Shown here: piece by piece, positions 34,267 through 43,928 of the stretch
How positions within the stretch are numbered: position 1 is the stretch's first letter
How the letters are laid out: every line of letters starts with the position of its first letter
Source of the DNA: CAYPNF01 sp964411985
Lineage (GTDB): Bacteria; Verrucomicrobiota; Verrucomicrobiia; Limisphaerales; J093
Direction of reading: 5' to 3'
NCBI GenBank assembly: GCA_964411985.1
Contig: CAYPNF010000014.1
Coordinates: 1 to 64,000 of the forward strand
Length of the DNA stretch: 64,000 nt
Notes under the pieces: model-generated
What the model was told of the DNA's origin: nothing
What the model saw: only the letters and a program-made list of their open reading frames with translations
Databases searched by the model: none
Translations under genes and position numbers: made by a program

Positions 34267-37200
34267 ATGAAGCGATCGAAACCTACTCTCCTTGTTCGGC
34301 TTGTATGCCTGCTGACCTTGAATAGTGCCCTGGTGCTCTTCTCAGGTGGAAGACCCTGCCTTGCGGATACCGTCTTTGACGCACCCGGCAACTTCAACCC
34401 CATCGTGCCCGGGTATTTCGCCGACCCGACGATCAAGAAGTTTGGAGATACTTTCTATCTTTACGCTACCACCGACGGCAACGGCGGCGGCCGCGGCCCA
34501 GCCACGGTGTGGGTGTCGAAGGACTTCGTGAACTGGGTGCTGGTCCCCATGAACTGGCCCACCACTCCCTTTTACTGGGCACCTGACGTCATCCAGCGTC
34601 CTGACAGCCGTTATTATCTATTCTACAATCAACCCTGCATCACGTTTGGCGGGGTCTCCACCTCGCCCATTGGCCCATGGACCCCGCTGACGCCTGGGGA
34701 TGGCCAGGTGATTCCCGATCGGTTGGTGAAGGATGTGATTACCCTGGATACCCAGTTCTTTGAAGATCGGGATGGCACACTTTACGGCTATTGGGGTACC
34801 TGGGGGATCTATCCGAACAGCGGCTGCGGCTTCGGTGTCTTTCGGTCGGATATGAAATCGTTCGAGCGGCTTGGGATGATTCCTAATACCCAGGCAAAGG
34901 ACTTTTTCGAGGCGCCTTTCATGCTCGAGCGCAACGGTGTCTACTACTTCACCTACTCTTCGGGGTCCTGCCACGATGCCACCTACCGCGTGCAGTACGC
35001 CGTTGGCAACAAACCCGACGGTGAGTTCAAAATGGGGCCTAACAATCCCATCCTAGGGACGACGCCAGACGGCCAGGTTCATGGCCCGGGACACCATTCC
35101 CTACTCAAGGAAGGAGAGGAGTACTTCATCGTCTACCATCGACACGACCTTCCGGTGACGCCCAATGGCATGCACAGACAGACTTGCGCCGACCGGCTGG
35201 TCTTCGAGGGCGATGGCGTGATCAAGAAAGTCGAGCCGACCCATCAAGGGGTCGGCTTTCTCGGCCCGAAAACCAAATCCACGAATCTGGTCTTCGGCAA
35301 GAAGGTGACCGCCTCTTCTTTCTACCGTGACACCTTGCGGAAACACGAGTACAAGCCGGACTACGCAATCGACGACAACAACGCGACCCTTTGGCGGCCA
35401 GCCGACAATCGCATGGGCCACTGGTTGATGGTGGATTTGGGCACCCCACAGCGCGTTCGACGTACGGAGATTCAGTTCGAATATGCCACGTGGTTCTATC
35501 AGTATCTGGTCGAGTCTTCCCTCGACGGTGTAACGTGGTCCCGATTTGCCGATCGTCGCGAAAATACCCGGTGGGGCAGTCCGATGGTGGACGAGGGGGA
35601 CGCGGAGGTGCGCTACCTGCGCCTGACCGTGACCGGCACCGAGATGCCCGGCCTCTTCGGGGCCGTGTGGAACTTCAAGGCGTTTAACGACAAGTCGAGT
35701 GACGAGCTGCTCGCGATGTCGGACAAGGCTTTCGGGGAGTTTGTGGCATCGAAACCCCGTAAAGGCGAAGGAACGAAGAGCCAGGCTTCTGTTTCGGAAC
35801 GTCACACCTTCCTCTCTTTGACGGACGCGAACCGAATGCTCATCCGCCTGGAGGCTGCCGAGCTTCCACTTGGCTCGCCGATTACGGCTTGGACAAATCA
35901 GGGCACTCTGGGTGGCGAGTTCAAGAGCCGCGAAGGTCAGCCAGTCGTTGGAATGGCGGCGGGGTGCAAGGCGGTGCGGTTTTCCGGCAAGGAACTGCTG
36001 ACGGCTTCATTCCCAGCGCCTCGCGCGTTGGCCGGCAACAGCAGCTTTACGGTCGCGGCCTGGGTGAACAACCCTGAACTGGGTGAGAGCGAGTGTTATC
36101 TGAGTTGGGGCGGTCGCGGCGGGCCTGACGCCTGCACGGCACAGTTTGGGTACGGTACCCAGCCTCAGTTCGGCGCCGTGGGCCATTGGGGCTTCGCCGA
36201 TATGGGCTTCCGCGGAGGAGTTCCCAAAGCAGGACAATGGCATCATCTTGCGGTGGTTTTCGATGGTGTCATCGAACGCGTTTATGTGGACGGCCAGCTC
36301 AATAACTCCGCAGCCAAGATGCTCCTGATGCATGAGGGAAGGCCTGTCTACGTGGGAGCTTCGGAACCAGGCTCTGAATACTTCGATGGCTTTCTCGCCT
36401 CTTTGCGGGTGTACGATGGGGCCCTCAACGAAACGAGGGTGAAAGAGCTCGCGGCGAATCCACCTGCAGCCGACGTGCTGATCCATGTCGACTCTGCCAA
36501 GCTCGACTATGGCCCACTGAAATCCTGGCCGAACAACGGTTCTTTGGGGAAAGCTTTTGTTGCTGGGGAAAACGCTCCCGTTGTGGCGGATGTCCACTCG
36601 CGGATCGCAGTCCAGTTTGAGCCTGGTCAAAGCCTGGAATGGACGACACCGTCCGGGACAGCCTTGCAGGACTTCACGATGTTGCTCGGGATCGCCAACC
36701 TCTCACGCGAGGCGGGGGGATTTGGTTTGGAGCTCCTCGATGCTGAGGGTAGGTCCGGCTCGCTTTTGCCGATGCTTCCAGGACCGGGATGGCATCAATT
36801 GGCGTTGGTATACACCGGTGGCCGCGGGATGCTTTTCGTCGATGGGAAATCCACGAGCATGATGGTTCCCCCTGTCCCCAAGATACTCAGGAGCGTCCGT
36901 CTGGGGAGACAAACTCGGTTTGCGAGCGCCTTGGCAGGCGTACAGCTGTTCAGTCGAGCCCTGTCGGCCGACGAGTTGAGCCAGTTGCATGCCCTCTGGA
37001 AAACGGAGTGGCAGACGCCCAAGCCGAATCCCGCCGCCTTTGCGCAACCGCCTACCGCCCTTTGGCCTGGGGCTGTGGCCATGAGCGCCCAAAGGGCAGA
37101 GTCCACTTTCGGCAGCGTGGAATATCGTTTCACGGAGGCAACTGGAAAACCTGGCGCGAGTAGCAGTGGGTGGACGCCGAGCGCTCACTTCCTCGACGAC

Positions 37201-37959
37201 GGGCTGCAGCCCGACACGCGTTACGCTTACAAAGTGGCCGTGCGCGACCCTCTCGGGAACGTGACCGCTGCGTCTACGCTCGTCGAAGTGACTACAGACG
37301 CGTCGCAGTTCCAAACGTTCGCTGACCGGTTCGACTCCGTTCACGATTTTCTGGCGCAGGGCACTGGCGGCACGGGGTGGGATGGCTTCCTTGGCAAGGA
37401 GGAGAAGAGCGTGCCGGAGCTCATCGTTGCCAAGGATGGGGTGCTGCGTTTGCAGTCGAAGGGCACGGTTTGGGATGGCGGGCAGCCGCTGGGTGTTTTC
37501 TTGTTCAAGTTGGTTCCCGGGGACTTCGTAGCCGAGGCCACGGTCGCGGATTACGCCGGGCTTTCCACGAAGCGAGTACCAGGCAACAACGACGGTGGGC
37601 TCATGGTCCGTGTGCCCAAGGTGGACGATGCTGGTCCTGGTGAGGACCTGGTGCAGCTGAACTTCTTCCCGATCTGGAACCAGGGGAATATGGTCACCAG
37701 CCTGGACGGGGGGCGTTCCCAGAAGGGAAACGGCCTGGCGTGGGAGGCTCATCGGCATCTCCAGATTATTCGGCAAGGCAGCCTGTTCCGTTTTCGCACC
37801 AGTACGGATGGCCGAGAGTGGCAGGAGATGCCTGGATCGCCGGTGGACCGTGGTGACATGTCCGGACTGCCATTGCAGGTGGGGCTCTACCATGCCAGTT
37901 ATGGCGGCGATAGCAGCTACATCAGCTTCAAAAGCTTTCGTCTGACCGTGCGTAAGTGA
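34267..37959 (+). CDS. Secreted GH43 glycosidase with F5/8C, two LamG, Fn3-like and DUF1349-like domains
   Basis: About 1230 residues with a signal peptide (about 1-35). GH43 covers 40-335, with catalytic Asp in GYFADPTIKK, Asp in LDTQFFEDRDG and Glu in DFFEAPFML. A discoidin or CBM32-like domain follows (340-462, PDYAIDDNNATLWRP), then two LamG-like domains (520-730 and 731-908), an Fn3-like domain (930-1010) and a C-terminal DUF1349-like beta-sandwich (1018-1228). GH43 enzymes are mainly arabinofuranosidases, xylosidases and galactosidases. The ATG at 34267 starts the signal peptide. An ATG at 34243 is possible. Confidence 0.88.
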   Translation: MKRSKPTLLVRLVCLLTLNSALVLFSGGRPCLADTVFDAPGNFNPIVPGYFADPTIKKFGDTFYLYATTDGNGGGRGPATVWVSKDFVNWVLVPMNWPTTPFYWAPDVIQRPDSRYYLFYNQPCITFGGVSTSPIGPWTPLTPGDGQVIPDRLVKDVITLDTQFFEDRDGTLYGYWGTWGIYPNSGCGFGVFRSDMKSFERLGMIPNTQAKDFFEAPFMLERNGVYYFTYSSGSCHDATYRVQYAVGNKPDGEFKMGPNNPILGTTPDGQVHGPGHHSLLKEGEEYFIVYHRHDLPVTPNGMHRQTCADRLVFEGDGVIKKVEPTHQGVGFLGPKTKSTNLVFGKKVTASSFYRDTLRKHEYKPDYAIDDNNATLWRPADNRMGHWLMVDLGTPQRVRRTEIQFEYATWFYQYLVESSLDGVTWSRFADRRENTRWGSPMVDEGDAEVRYLRLTVTGTEMPGLFGAVWNFKAFNDKSSDELLAMSDKAFGEFVASKPRKGEGTKSQASVSERHTFLSLTDANRMLIRLEAAELPLGSPITAWTNQGTLGGEFKSREGQPVVGMAAGCKAVRFSGKELLTASFPAPRALAGNSSFTVAAWVNNPELGESECYLSWGGRGGPDACTAQFGYGTQPQFGAVGHWGFADMGFRGGVPKAGQWHHLAVVFDGVIERVYVDGQLNNSAAKMLLMHEGRPVYVGASEPGSEYFDGFLASLRVYDGALNETRVKELAANPPAADVLIHVDSAKLDYGPLKSWPNNGSLGKAFVAGENAPVVADVHSRIAVQFEPGQSLEWTTPSGTALQDFTMLLGIANLSREAGGFGLELLDAEGRSGSLLPMLPGPGWHQLALVYTGGRGMLFVDGKSTSMMVPPVPKILRSVRLGRQTRFASALAGVQLFSRALSADELSQLHALWKTEWQTPKPNPAAFAQPPTALWPGAVAMSAQRAESTFGSVEYRFTEATGKPGASSSGWTPSAHFLDDGLQPDTRYAYKVAVRDPLGNVTAASTLVEVTTDASQFQTFADRFDSVHDFLAQGTGGTGWDGFLGKEEKSVPELIVAKDGVLRLQSKGTVWDGGQPLGVFLFKLVPGDFVAEATVADYAGLSTKRVPGNNDGGLMVRVPKVDDAGPGEDLVQLNFFPIWNQGNMVTSLDGGRSQKGNGLAWEAHRHLQIIRQGSLFRFRTSTDGREWQEMPGSPVDRGDMSGLPLQVGLYHASYGGDSSYISFKSFRLTVRK

Positions 37960-38000
37960 TTGTACCCTGACCCTTTCCTCAACGAATACCTGAGCTCTCG

Positions 38001-39158
38001 ATGAACCCCCAAGAGAATCCACAGAGACGGAGCTGGATGAGCCAGGTCTTCAGCCAGCGCTTTCATGTTCCTCCGTCGACCTGGTGTCGTGCACCTGGTC
38101 GGGTGGACTTGATGGGGAGCCATACCGACTACAACCTTGGCTTCGTTCTCACCTTGCCGATTGGATATGATACTTGGATTGCGGCGGCACCCAGGGCAGA
38201 TCGCACCGTAAGGATTTACTCAGCGAACTTGGAGCAGGAGTCCAGCTTCTGCCTGGATCACCTGGTCGCCGATCCAGATCAAAGGTGGTCCAGTTACCTG
38301 CGCGGTGTGGCCCATGTGCTTCAAGAACAGGGCTTGAAACTGAGTGGTTTTGATGGGGTGGTCCATAGCACTGTTCCCATGAGCAGCGGCCTGAGCTCCT
38401 CAGCAGCCCTGGAGTGTGCCACGGCGACGGTCTTCGAGGCGCTGGGAACCTGGAGGTTGGATCCGGTCCAGAAGGCCTTGCTCTGTCAGCGAGCGGAGAA
38501 CCAGTTTGTCGGCGTGAATTGTGGGATCCTCGACCAATACACCTCGTGCCTGGGAAGAGAAGGGTGTGCACTGCTCTTGGATTGTCGAGACCTCTCCAGT
38601 CAGCCTGTCCAACTGCCTTCCGGCCTGCAGGTGGTGATCTGCGATACCCATTCCAAGCGGGAGTTGGCTGGCTCGGAGTATGGCAAGCGCCGCGCTCAGT
38701 GCGAAGAGGGTGCACGCAGGTTGGGGCTGAAGGCCCTGCGGGAAATCGCTCCTGAACAATTCTATCGACGCGAATCGGAGTTGCCCTCCGACGTGGCCAA
38801 ACGGTGCCGTTTCATTGTGGAGGAGAACGATCGGGTTGGAAAGCTCGCCGCAGCTTTGCAGGCTTTCGATCGCCCTGCGATCGGTCAGCTTTGCGCCGAT
38901 TCCTTCCATGGTGCCTGCCATTTGTATGAGATCGGGGCGGCACCCATGGTTGCCATGATGCAGGCCATGTTGGCTGCTCCTGGCGTGGTGGGGGCAAGAC
39001 AGGCGGGTGCAGGCTTCGGAGGTTGCATGGTGGCCTTTGTAGAGAAGAGCGCTGTTCACGCGTTCGCAGATGCCGTGTCCACTGCCTACGCCGCCGCGAC
39101 ACAAATCAAGCCTGATGTCTACCCCGTCGGGGCTGCAGCTGGGGCTAAAGTCCTATGA
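38001..39158 (+). CDS. Galactokinase-like GHMP kinase
   Basis: A 385-residue protein with the three GHMP motifs: CRAPGRVDLMGSHTDYNLGF, VPMSSGLSSSAALECA and RQAGAGFGGCMVAF. The first is the galactokinase signature, but the usual G-E-H-T-D-Y is G-S-H-T-D-Y: the glutamate that helps bind galactose is serine. It could therefore act on galactose or on a related sugar such as arabinose. The ATG at 38001 has no Shine-Dalgarno, whereas the ATG at 38037 follows GGAG (38029-38032) and would give 373 residues. It overlaps the next gene by four bases. Confidence 0.85.
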   Translation: MNPQENPQRRSWMSQVFSQRFHVPPSTWCRAPGRVDLMGSHTDYNLGFVLTLPIGYDTWIAAAPRADRTVRIYSANLEQESSFCLDHLVADPDQRWSSYLRGVAHVLQEQGLKLSGFDGVVHSTVPMSSGLSSSAALECATATVFEALGTWRLDPVQKALLCQRAENQFVGVNCGILDQYTSCLGREGCALLLDCRDLSSQPVQLPSGLQVVICDTHSKRELAGSEYGKRRAQCEEGARRLGLKALREIAPEQFYRRESELPSDVAKRCRFIVEENDRVGKLAAALQAFDRPAIGQLCADSFHGACHLYEIGAAPMVAMMQAMLAAPGVVGARQAGAGFGGCMVAFVEKSAVHAFADAVSTAYAAATQIKPDVYPVGAAAGAKVL

Positions 39159-41995
39159 GAAAACAACGCTATTCCATTCTACTCCTGGGGGCCTGCCTGG
39201 CCGCAGCTGTGGTCGACTCCCGTGCGGTTGAAGTGCTGGAGAACGCGCTGATACGCGCCGAGTTCGATGCCCGCGGTCTCATCGCCCTTCACGATAAGAA
39301 CAGCGGTGCCGTGGTGCGTTTTTCCCAGGACGGCTTCTCCGTCGGCGTGGACGGCGATGTTATCGATAGCGAACTGTTTGCCCCGTCAGAAGACTCCGGA
39401 GATGCCCAGCATAGGTCCTATCGGTATGCGAATGGCCCCCGTTCCATCCGGGTCTGCTATGAGCTCCAGCCAGGGTGGGGATTCCTGAGCAAACACGTCG
39501 CGATCTCCGGCAGTGAAGAGCGAGGTTGCCGCGTTCAACGAGTGGAGCTTTTCCGTGGGCAGTTGGCTACCCCAGTGACAGGGGAGCATCGGGTCCGGGA
39601 CAGCCTTCTGTTGCGGTACGGCGGTGAAAGGGAGACCGAGCCGACTTACGGCTTGTTCTTCATGCTCCAGAACCCGTTCTCGCAGATCAAGCGCACGCCA
39701 GGGCGAATGTCCATCGCTTATGGGCCCGATGTGCCATGGAAATCGAAAGAGGCTTTTGTATCCGACCGGCTGCTGATTGGCCCCTACACCCTGAACGGTC
39801 AGCGTTTTCCGGCCCAGATGGAGCCAGAGTGGAATTGGGTGCACCCTAGCACGCCCTCCCGGGGGGCGTGGGTGGATTCTGCGGAGATCGATGCCTTGGT
39901 GGGATGCGTGCGCGCCTTCTTACGCTGGAATCCGGAGCGTTCCGTGAGAGCTCACATCGGCTGGTGTGAGAACGATTACCAGATCGACATCGGCACGGCT
40001 GAAGGCCGCGCTGAGTACAAGCGGATCTTGGACCAGGCGGCGGCGGTGGGTTGCCAACACGTGCTCGTGACCCCTGCCAACGACCCGGTGGCGCCGGTCT
40101 CGGAAAACCGGGATGCTTGGAGTTGGGAGAACATTCTCTGGTTCAACATGGGGCAGAAGATCCGCCAGGACCAGTGGAACCCCACGAATGCAAACCAGGC
40201 GCTTCCCACATCGGTGCAGGAGATTCTCGACTATGTGAAAGCCAAGGGATTGAAGCCGATGGCCTATGTCTACCCTTCGCTACCCTTTATGCAGAGGCCT
40301 GAATGGACCCGTTGGGTTCCCAACGGCCAACCCGGCGGCTATCTCGGAGCCGATACCGGGCAGGCGACGTTTCAGGACTGGTTGATCGGCAAGTTGGTCG
40401 ATTTCAGCCAGCGAACCGGAGCCAGTGGTTTCTCCTTTGACCATTGGTGGATTGCGTACGATGAAACGGTGAGCAGCCGATACGCACAGTGGGATGGTTG
40501 CCGGCGGATTCTCGGGGAACTGCGTCGTCGCCTGCCCGATGTGGTCATCGACGGACGCCAACAGTATCATGGCTTTGGACCCTGGACCTGGGTGGCAGGA
40601 ACCTATCCACATCCGCTCGCTTCGGATGAACAGCCTGAGAGTTTTCGCTCCTTTCCCGATCTGCATTGGGACCGTGCTTCCGCGGACCGGCAACGTCGCA
40701 CGGCGTGGTGGTACCGCATGTCCCAGTTAGCGCCCGTCGAGATCACTCCAGGGTATACGACTCACCAGACCGGTCGGAACAACGAAAAGGGAGAGTGTCC
40801 CCGAACCAGTTATCGGCTTGCGGATTGGGACTTGCTGGGCTGGAAGTTCTCCGTCATTTCTTCCGTTGGCACCGCTCCCTTGAACCACGTCGTCAACTTT
40901 CTGCCGGCCCGGGATCAGCGTGAGTTCGATGCGTTTACAGCTGCCGACCAGAAGTGGATGCGCGATTGGTTTGACTGGACAGACCAGAACATCGACGTGC
41001 TGCGGAATCTAAAGCCGGTTTTGGGCCCGCCTCAGCTTGGCCGTGCAGACGCCTGGGCCGCGTTCAAGGGCGATCATGGGTTCCTCTTCCTTTACAATCC
41101 TAACTATCGGGAAATGCCCGTAGAACTAACGCTCGACAAGTCCATTGGGTGCAGTCTCCAGGGACCTTTTACGGTGAAGCAACTTTATCCCGATGCTGAA
41201 AAGGGGCGTCTTCTACCGGCACCGGGGAAAGCCTTTTGGAGCAGGGGCGACAAGTTGAGTATCCAGCTGCCTGCGACGGAAGCCTGGGTGCTGGAAGTCA
41301 GCCCGGCGCCGCAGCGTGTCGACGCGCCCATCTTGTTGGGTGCGGTGGGTCGCGTTGCCGTCAACGGCAACCGACTCGTCCTGGACGGCGTTCTGGGCGA
41401 GCCTGGATCCGAACGGGCCCTCGCGGTGGTATTGCCGGAAGGCCTTCAAGCGGGTGAATTGAGTGTGAATGGCGTCCCTGCAAAGTACAGCCAAGCCGGT
41501 GCCATGGTGACAGCAAAGGTCCGCTTCGCGGGGGAGAGGTTCAAGCGATGCCAACAGGTGGGCGAGTTCGATCCGGCCTTTACGGGGGGAACCTTCCAGG
41601 CGGAAAGCACCATTCCGGCCCGGATCAACCAGCAGTTGGAGGCAAGAAAGCGTTCCTGGCCCGTGAATTACTCGGAAGCGGAGCGTCAAGCTGCTTACCT
41701 CAACAGCGACCGGCTGCTTTTGTTCATCAACCTCGCCGAACCGGACGACGAGAAGATGAAGGTATCCCTCCAAGTGGACGGCCAGCCGGTGCCGGTGAAG
41801 CCTGCGTACAGCTCCGTGGTGCGCAGTAACCCTCGAAACACATTCGTGGGTTGGTACGCGGACCTGAGTGCCCTAACGGCTGGTGTGAAGCACATGTTCA
41901 AGGCAGAACTCCCTCCCCTGAAGCCAGGCCAGTTTCAGGGTCTGTTCTTCGACACGGTCGAAGCCGAGTACACCTCGGTGATCCTTGCCCCATAG
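39155..41995 (+). CDS. Secreted GH36/melibiase-like TIM-barrel glycosidase
   Basis: 946 residues with a signal peptide (about 1-24). An N-terminal beta-sandwich (30-260) with VLENALIRAEFDARG resembles the start of GH36-like enzymes. A TIM barrel follows (about 265-640): VGCQHVLVTPANDP, ILDYVKAKGLKPMAYVYPSLPF, TGASGFSFDHWW (candidate catalytic Asp) and DVVIDGRQQYHG. A C-terminal beta domain reads FLFLYNPNYREMPVELTL. It is not a close match to any one subfamily I can name. With the coupled galactokinase-like kinase (ATGA overlap), release of galactose or a similar sugar is plausible. Confidence 0.7.
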   Translation: MRKQRYSILLLGACLAAAVVDSRAVEVLENALIRAEFDARGLIALHDKNSGAVVRFSQDGFSVGVDGDVIDSELFAPSEDSGDAQHRSYRYANGPRSIRVCYELQPGWGFLSKHVAISGSEERGCRVQRVELFRGQLATPVTGEHRVRDSLLLRYGGERETEPTYGLFFMLQNPFSQIKRTPGRMSIAYGPDVPWKSKEAFVSDRLLIGPYTLNGQRFPAQMEPEWNWVHPSTPSRGAWVDSAEIDALVGCVRAFLRWNPERSVRAHIGWCENDYQIDIGTAEGRAEYKRILDQAAAVGCQHVLVTPANDPVAPVSENRDAWSWENILWFNMGQKIRQDQWNPTNANQALPTSVQEILDYVKAKGLKPMAYVYPSLPFMQRPEWTRWVPNGQPGGYLGADTGQATFQDWLIGKLVDFSQRTGASGFSFDHWWIAYDETVSSRYAQWDGCRRILGELRRRLPDVVIDGRQQYHGFGPWTWVAGTYPHPLASDEQPESFRSFPDLHWDRASADRQRRTAWWYRMSQLAPVEITPGYTTHQTGRNNEKGECPRTSYRLADWDLLGWKFSVISSVGTAPLNHVVNFLPARDQREFDAFTAADQKWMRDWFDWTDQNIDVLRNLKPVLGPPQLGRADAWAAFKGDHGFLFLYNPNYREMPVELTLDKSIGCSLQGPFTVKQLYPDAEKGRLLPAPGKAFWSRGDKLSIQLPATEAWVLEVSPAPQRVDAPILLGAVGRVAVNGNRLVLDGVLGEPGSERALAVVLPEGLQAGELSVNGVPAKYSQAGAMVTAKVRFAGERFKRCQQVGEFDPAFTGGTFQAESTIPARINQQLEARKRSWPVNYSEAERQAAYLNSDRLLLFINLAEPDDEKMKVSLQVDGQPVPVKPAYSSVVRSNPRNTFVGWYADLSALTAGVKHMFKAELPPLKPGQFQGLFFDTVEAEYTSVILAP

Positions 41996-42015
41996 CTGCC
42001 TATGCCTAATCCTCT

Positions 42016-43635
42016 ATGAACCTCGACCACCTTGTCTTCGGCATCTACCTCGCGATGGTTGCCACCGTGGGGATTCTCGCTTCACGCAAGAAGGAGGGAT
42101 CTGACGATTACTTTCTGGCCAGTCGCAGCCTCACTTGGTGGATTGTGGGTGGATCCATGATTGCAGCCAATATCTCGACGCACCACTTCATCGGGATGTC
42201 AGGCCGCGCTTACGAGATAGGCCTGGCGATCGCCAGCTTCGAATGGATAGCGGCGATTGCCCTGGTGCTCTACGGGAGGTTCTTCCTGCCTTACTACCTG
42301 AAAAGCAAGATCACGACTATGCCGGAATTCCTGGAGCGCCGCTTCAGTGACAAGGTGCGCCTGGCTTACGCCATCATCAGCCTGATTGGCTATATTGTGA
42401 TCGAATTGGCCGTGGTGCTCTACACCGGGTCCCTGGCCATTCGCGAGGTCTTTCAACTGCCCTTGGTCTGGGGTTTGGTGATCCTTTGTGTCATCGGAGG
42501 AGGGTATACTATCTACGGCGGGTTCAAGGCGGTCGCGTACACGGATATCATCCAGGTGACGGTCCTGATCCTCGGCGGCCTGACCGTCATGCTGCTGGGT
42601 TTGCACAAACTCGGGGTTCTCCAACCCGAATTCGGCCCTTCGGTCCTGGGGGGATTTCGATCGGTGTTGGCGGGCGCTCCTGAGAAGTTCCACATGGTGC
42701 GACCCTGGAACGATCCGGAATTGCCTTGGGTGGGGGTCTTCTTTGGTGGAATGTGGCTGGCCAACATCTTCTACTGGGGCTGCAACCAATTCATCACCCA
42801 GCGCACCCTGGCAGCGAAAGATATCTGGCACGGTCAGATGGGGGTCGTGTTCGCCGGTTTTTTGAAGTTGTTGGTGCCGTTCCTGGTGGTCCTGCCCGGA
42901 ATCGTCGCTTTTCGCCTCTACAACCCCGATACGGGTCTCCTCAAGGAGGTCTGTACCCTGACTAAAGGCGACCTGGCCTTCCCCACCATGGTGAAGCAAC
43001 TCCTCCCGAGTGGCCTCACTGGGTTGGTCATGGCCGGTCTGATGGGGTGCGTGATGTCTCATATCGCCTCCATGATGTCAGCCAGTTCCTCGATCCTGAC
43101 CTTCGACATCTATAAGAACTATGTGCGCCGTAACGCCACCAGCGCCGATCTGGTCCGTTTCGGTCGCATCACTTCGCTGGTGGTCCTCGTGGTGGCCACG
43201 ATCGTCGGTTACTATCTGAGGGACCTCAAAGCCATCTTCCTCTATATCCAGAAGTACTGGTCGATTGCCTACCCCTCCGTCTGTGCCCTCTTCATAGCGG
43301 GGTTCTTCTACAAGCGCGCTAGCGCCCGGGGAGCCTTCATAGCCATCATCGTTGGGCCCGCCTGGGCCTTACTGTTTACCGCCGCTGAAGAGCTGAAATG
43401 GGTGACTCCCATTCCCTTCCTTACCCGCGCGGGCATCGACTTTCTCTTCGTGTGCGGCATCCTGTGGTTCTTCCGGACGCGGGGTGAAGTCATCCCCGCT
43501 CAAGCGGTCATCGACCGCTCTTATCCCACCGAGGTTGCAGAGTACCTGAAGCAAATCCCTTGGTGGCGCTCCTTCGGCTTCTGGGCGTCGATCCTGGTCG
43601 CCTGCGTTGTGGCCCTGTACGTCCGCTTCTTCTGA
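42016..43635 (+). CDS. Sodium:solute symporter (SSS family)
   Basis: A 539-residue membrane protein with about 13-14 segments. The SSS pattern is clear: SDDYFLASRSLTWWIVGGSMIAANISTHHFIGMSG, YTIYGGFKAVAYTDIIQ, MWLANIFYWGCNQFITQRTL, and GLMGCVMSHIASMMSASSSILTFDIYK, whose serines contribute to the sodium site. Members carry sugars, myo-inositol or similar solutes with sodium. It is 20 bases downstream of the GH36-like gene, which suggests that it takes up the released monosaccharide. Confidence 0.92.
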   Translation: MNLDHLVFGIYLAMVATVGILASRKKEGSDDYFLASRSLTWWIVGGSMIAANISTHHFIGMSGRAYEIGLAIASFEWIAAIALVLYGRFFLPYYLKSKITTMPEFLERRFSDKVRLAYAIISLIGYIVIELAVVLYTGSLAIREVFQLPLVWGLVILCVIGGGYTIYGGFKAVAYTDIIQVTVLILGGLTVMLLGLHKLGVLQPEFGPSVLGGFRSVLAGAPEKFHMVRPWNDPELPWVGVFFGGMWLANIFYWGCNQFITQRTLAAKDIWHGQMGVVFAGFLKLLVPFLVVLPGIVAFRLYNPDTGLLKEVCTLTKGDLAFPTMVKQLLPSGLTGLVMAGLMGCVMSHIASMMSASSSILTFDIYKNYVRRNATSADLVRFGRITSLVVLVVATIVGYYLRDLKAIFLYIQKYWSIAYPSVCALFIAGFFYKRASARGAFIAIIVGPAWALLFTAAEELKWVTPIPFLTRAGIDFLFVCGILWFFRTRGEVIPAQAVIDRSYPTEVAEYLKQIPWWRSFGFWASILVACVVALYVRFF

Positions 43636-43724
43636 AGCGAGGGGCGAGGCGCCACGTCGATGGGGCGGGTGCTTCCATCTATTGACGATTCTGGGAGTTG
43701 GCCTACATTGTGTCGCAGCGCATT

Positions 43725-43928
43725 ATGGGCATTCATGACCGAGACTACATGAAGCGCGGATCAGCGGACGAGCCGAGAGATGACTCGTCCTCGGATGACA
43801 AACTGGATGCTTTCCTGACCGGATTCCTGCAACGCAACCCTCGTTTCTTTCTATTCCTGACTCTTGGCTTGGGGATCCTGATTCTCATTGGTCTGTTTCT
43901 AGCCGGAGTGTTCGGACCCAGTCCCTGA
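43725..43928 (+). CDS. Small single-span membrane protein with an MGIHDRDYM start
   Basis: A 67-residue protein: MGIHDRDYMKR at the N-terminus, an acidic middle (DDSSSDDKLDAF) and one membrane helix (about 43-62, FFLFLTLGLGILILIGLFLAG). The M-G-x-x-D-R-D-Y start is known from the N-termini of some PVC-group rhomboid-like and other membrane proteins. Here only that tag and a helix remain. The ATG at 43725 is chosen because of the tag. The function is unknown. Confidence 0.6.
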   Translation: MGIHDRDYMKRGSADEPRDDSSSDDKLDAFLTGFLQRNPRFFLFLTLGLGILILIGLFLAGVFGPSP

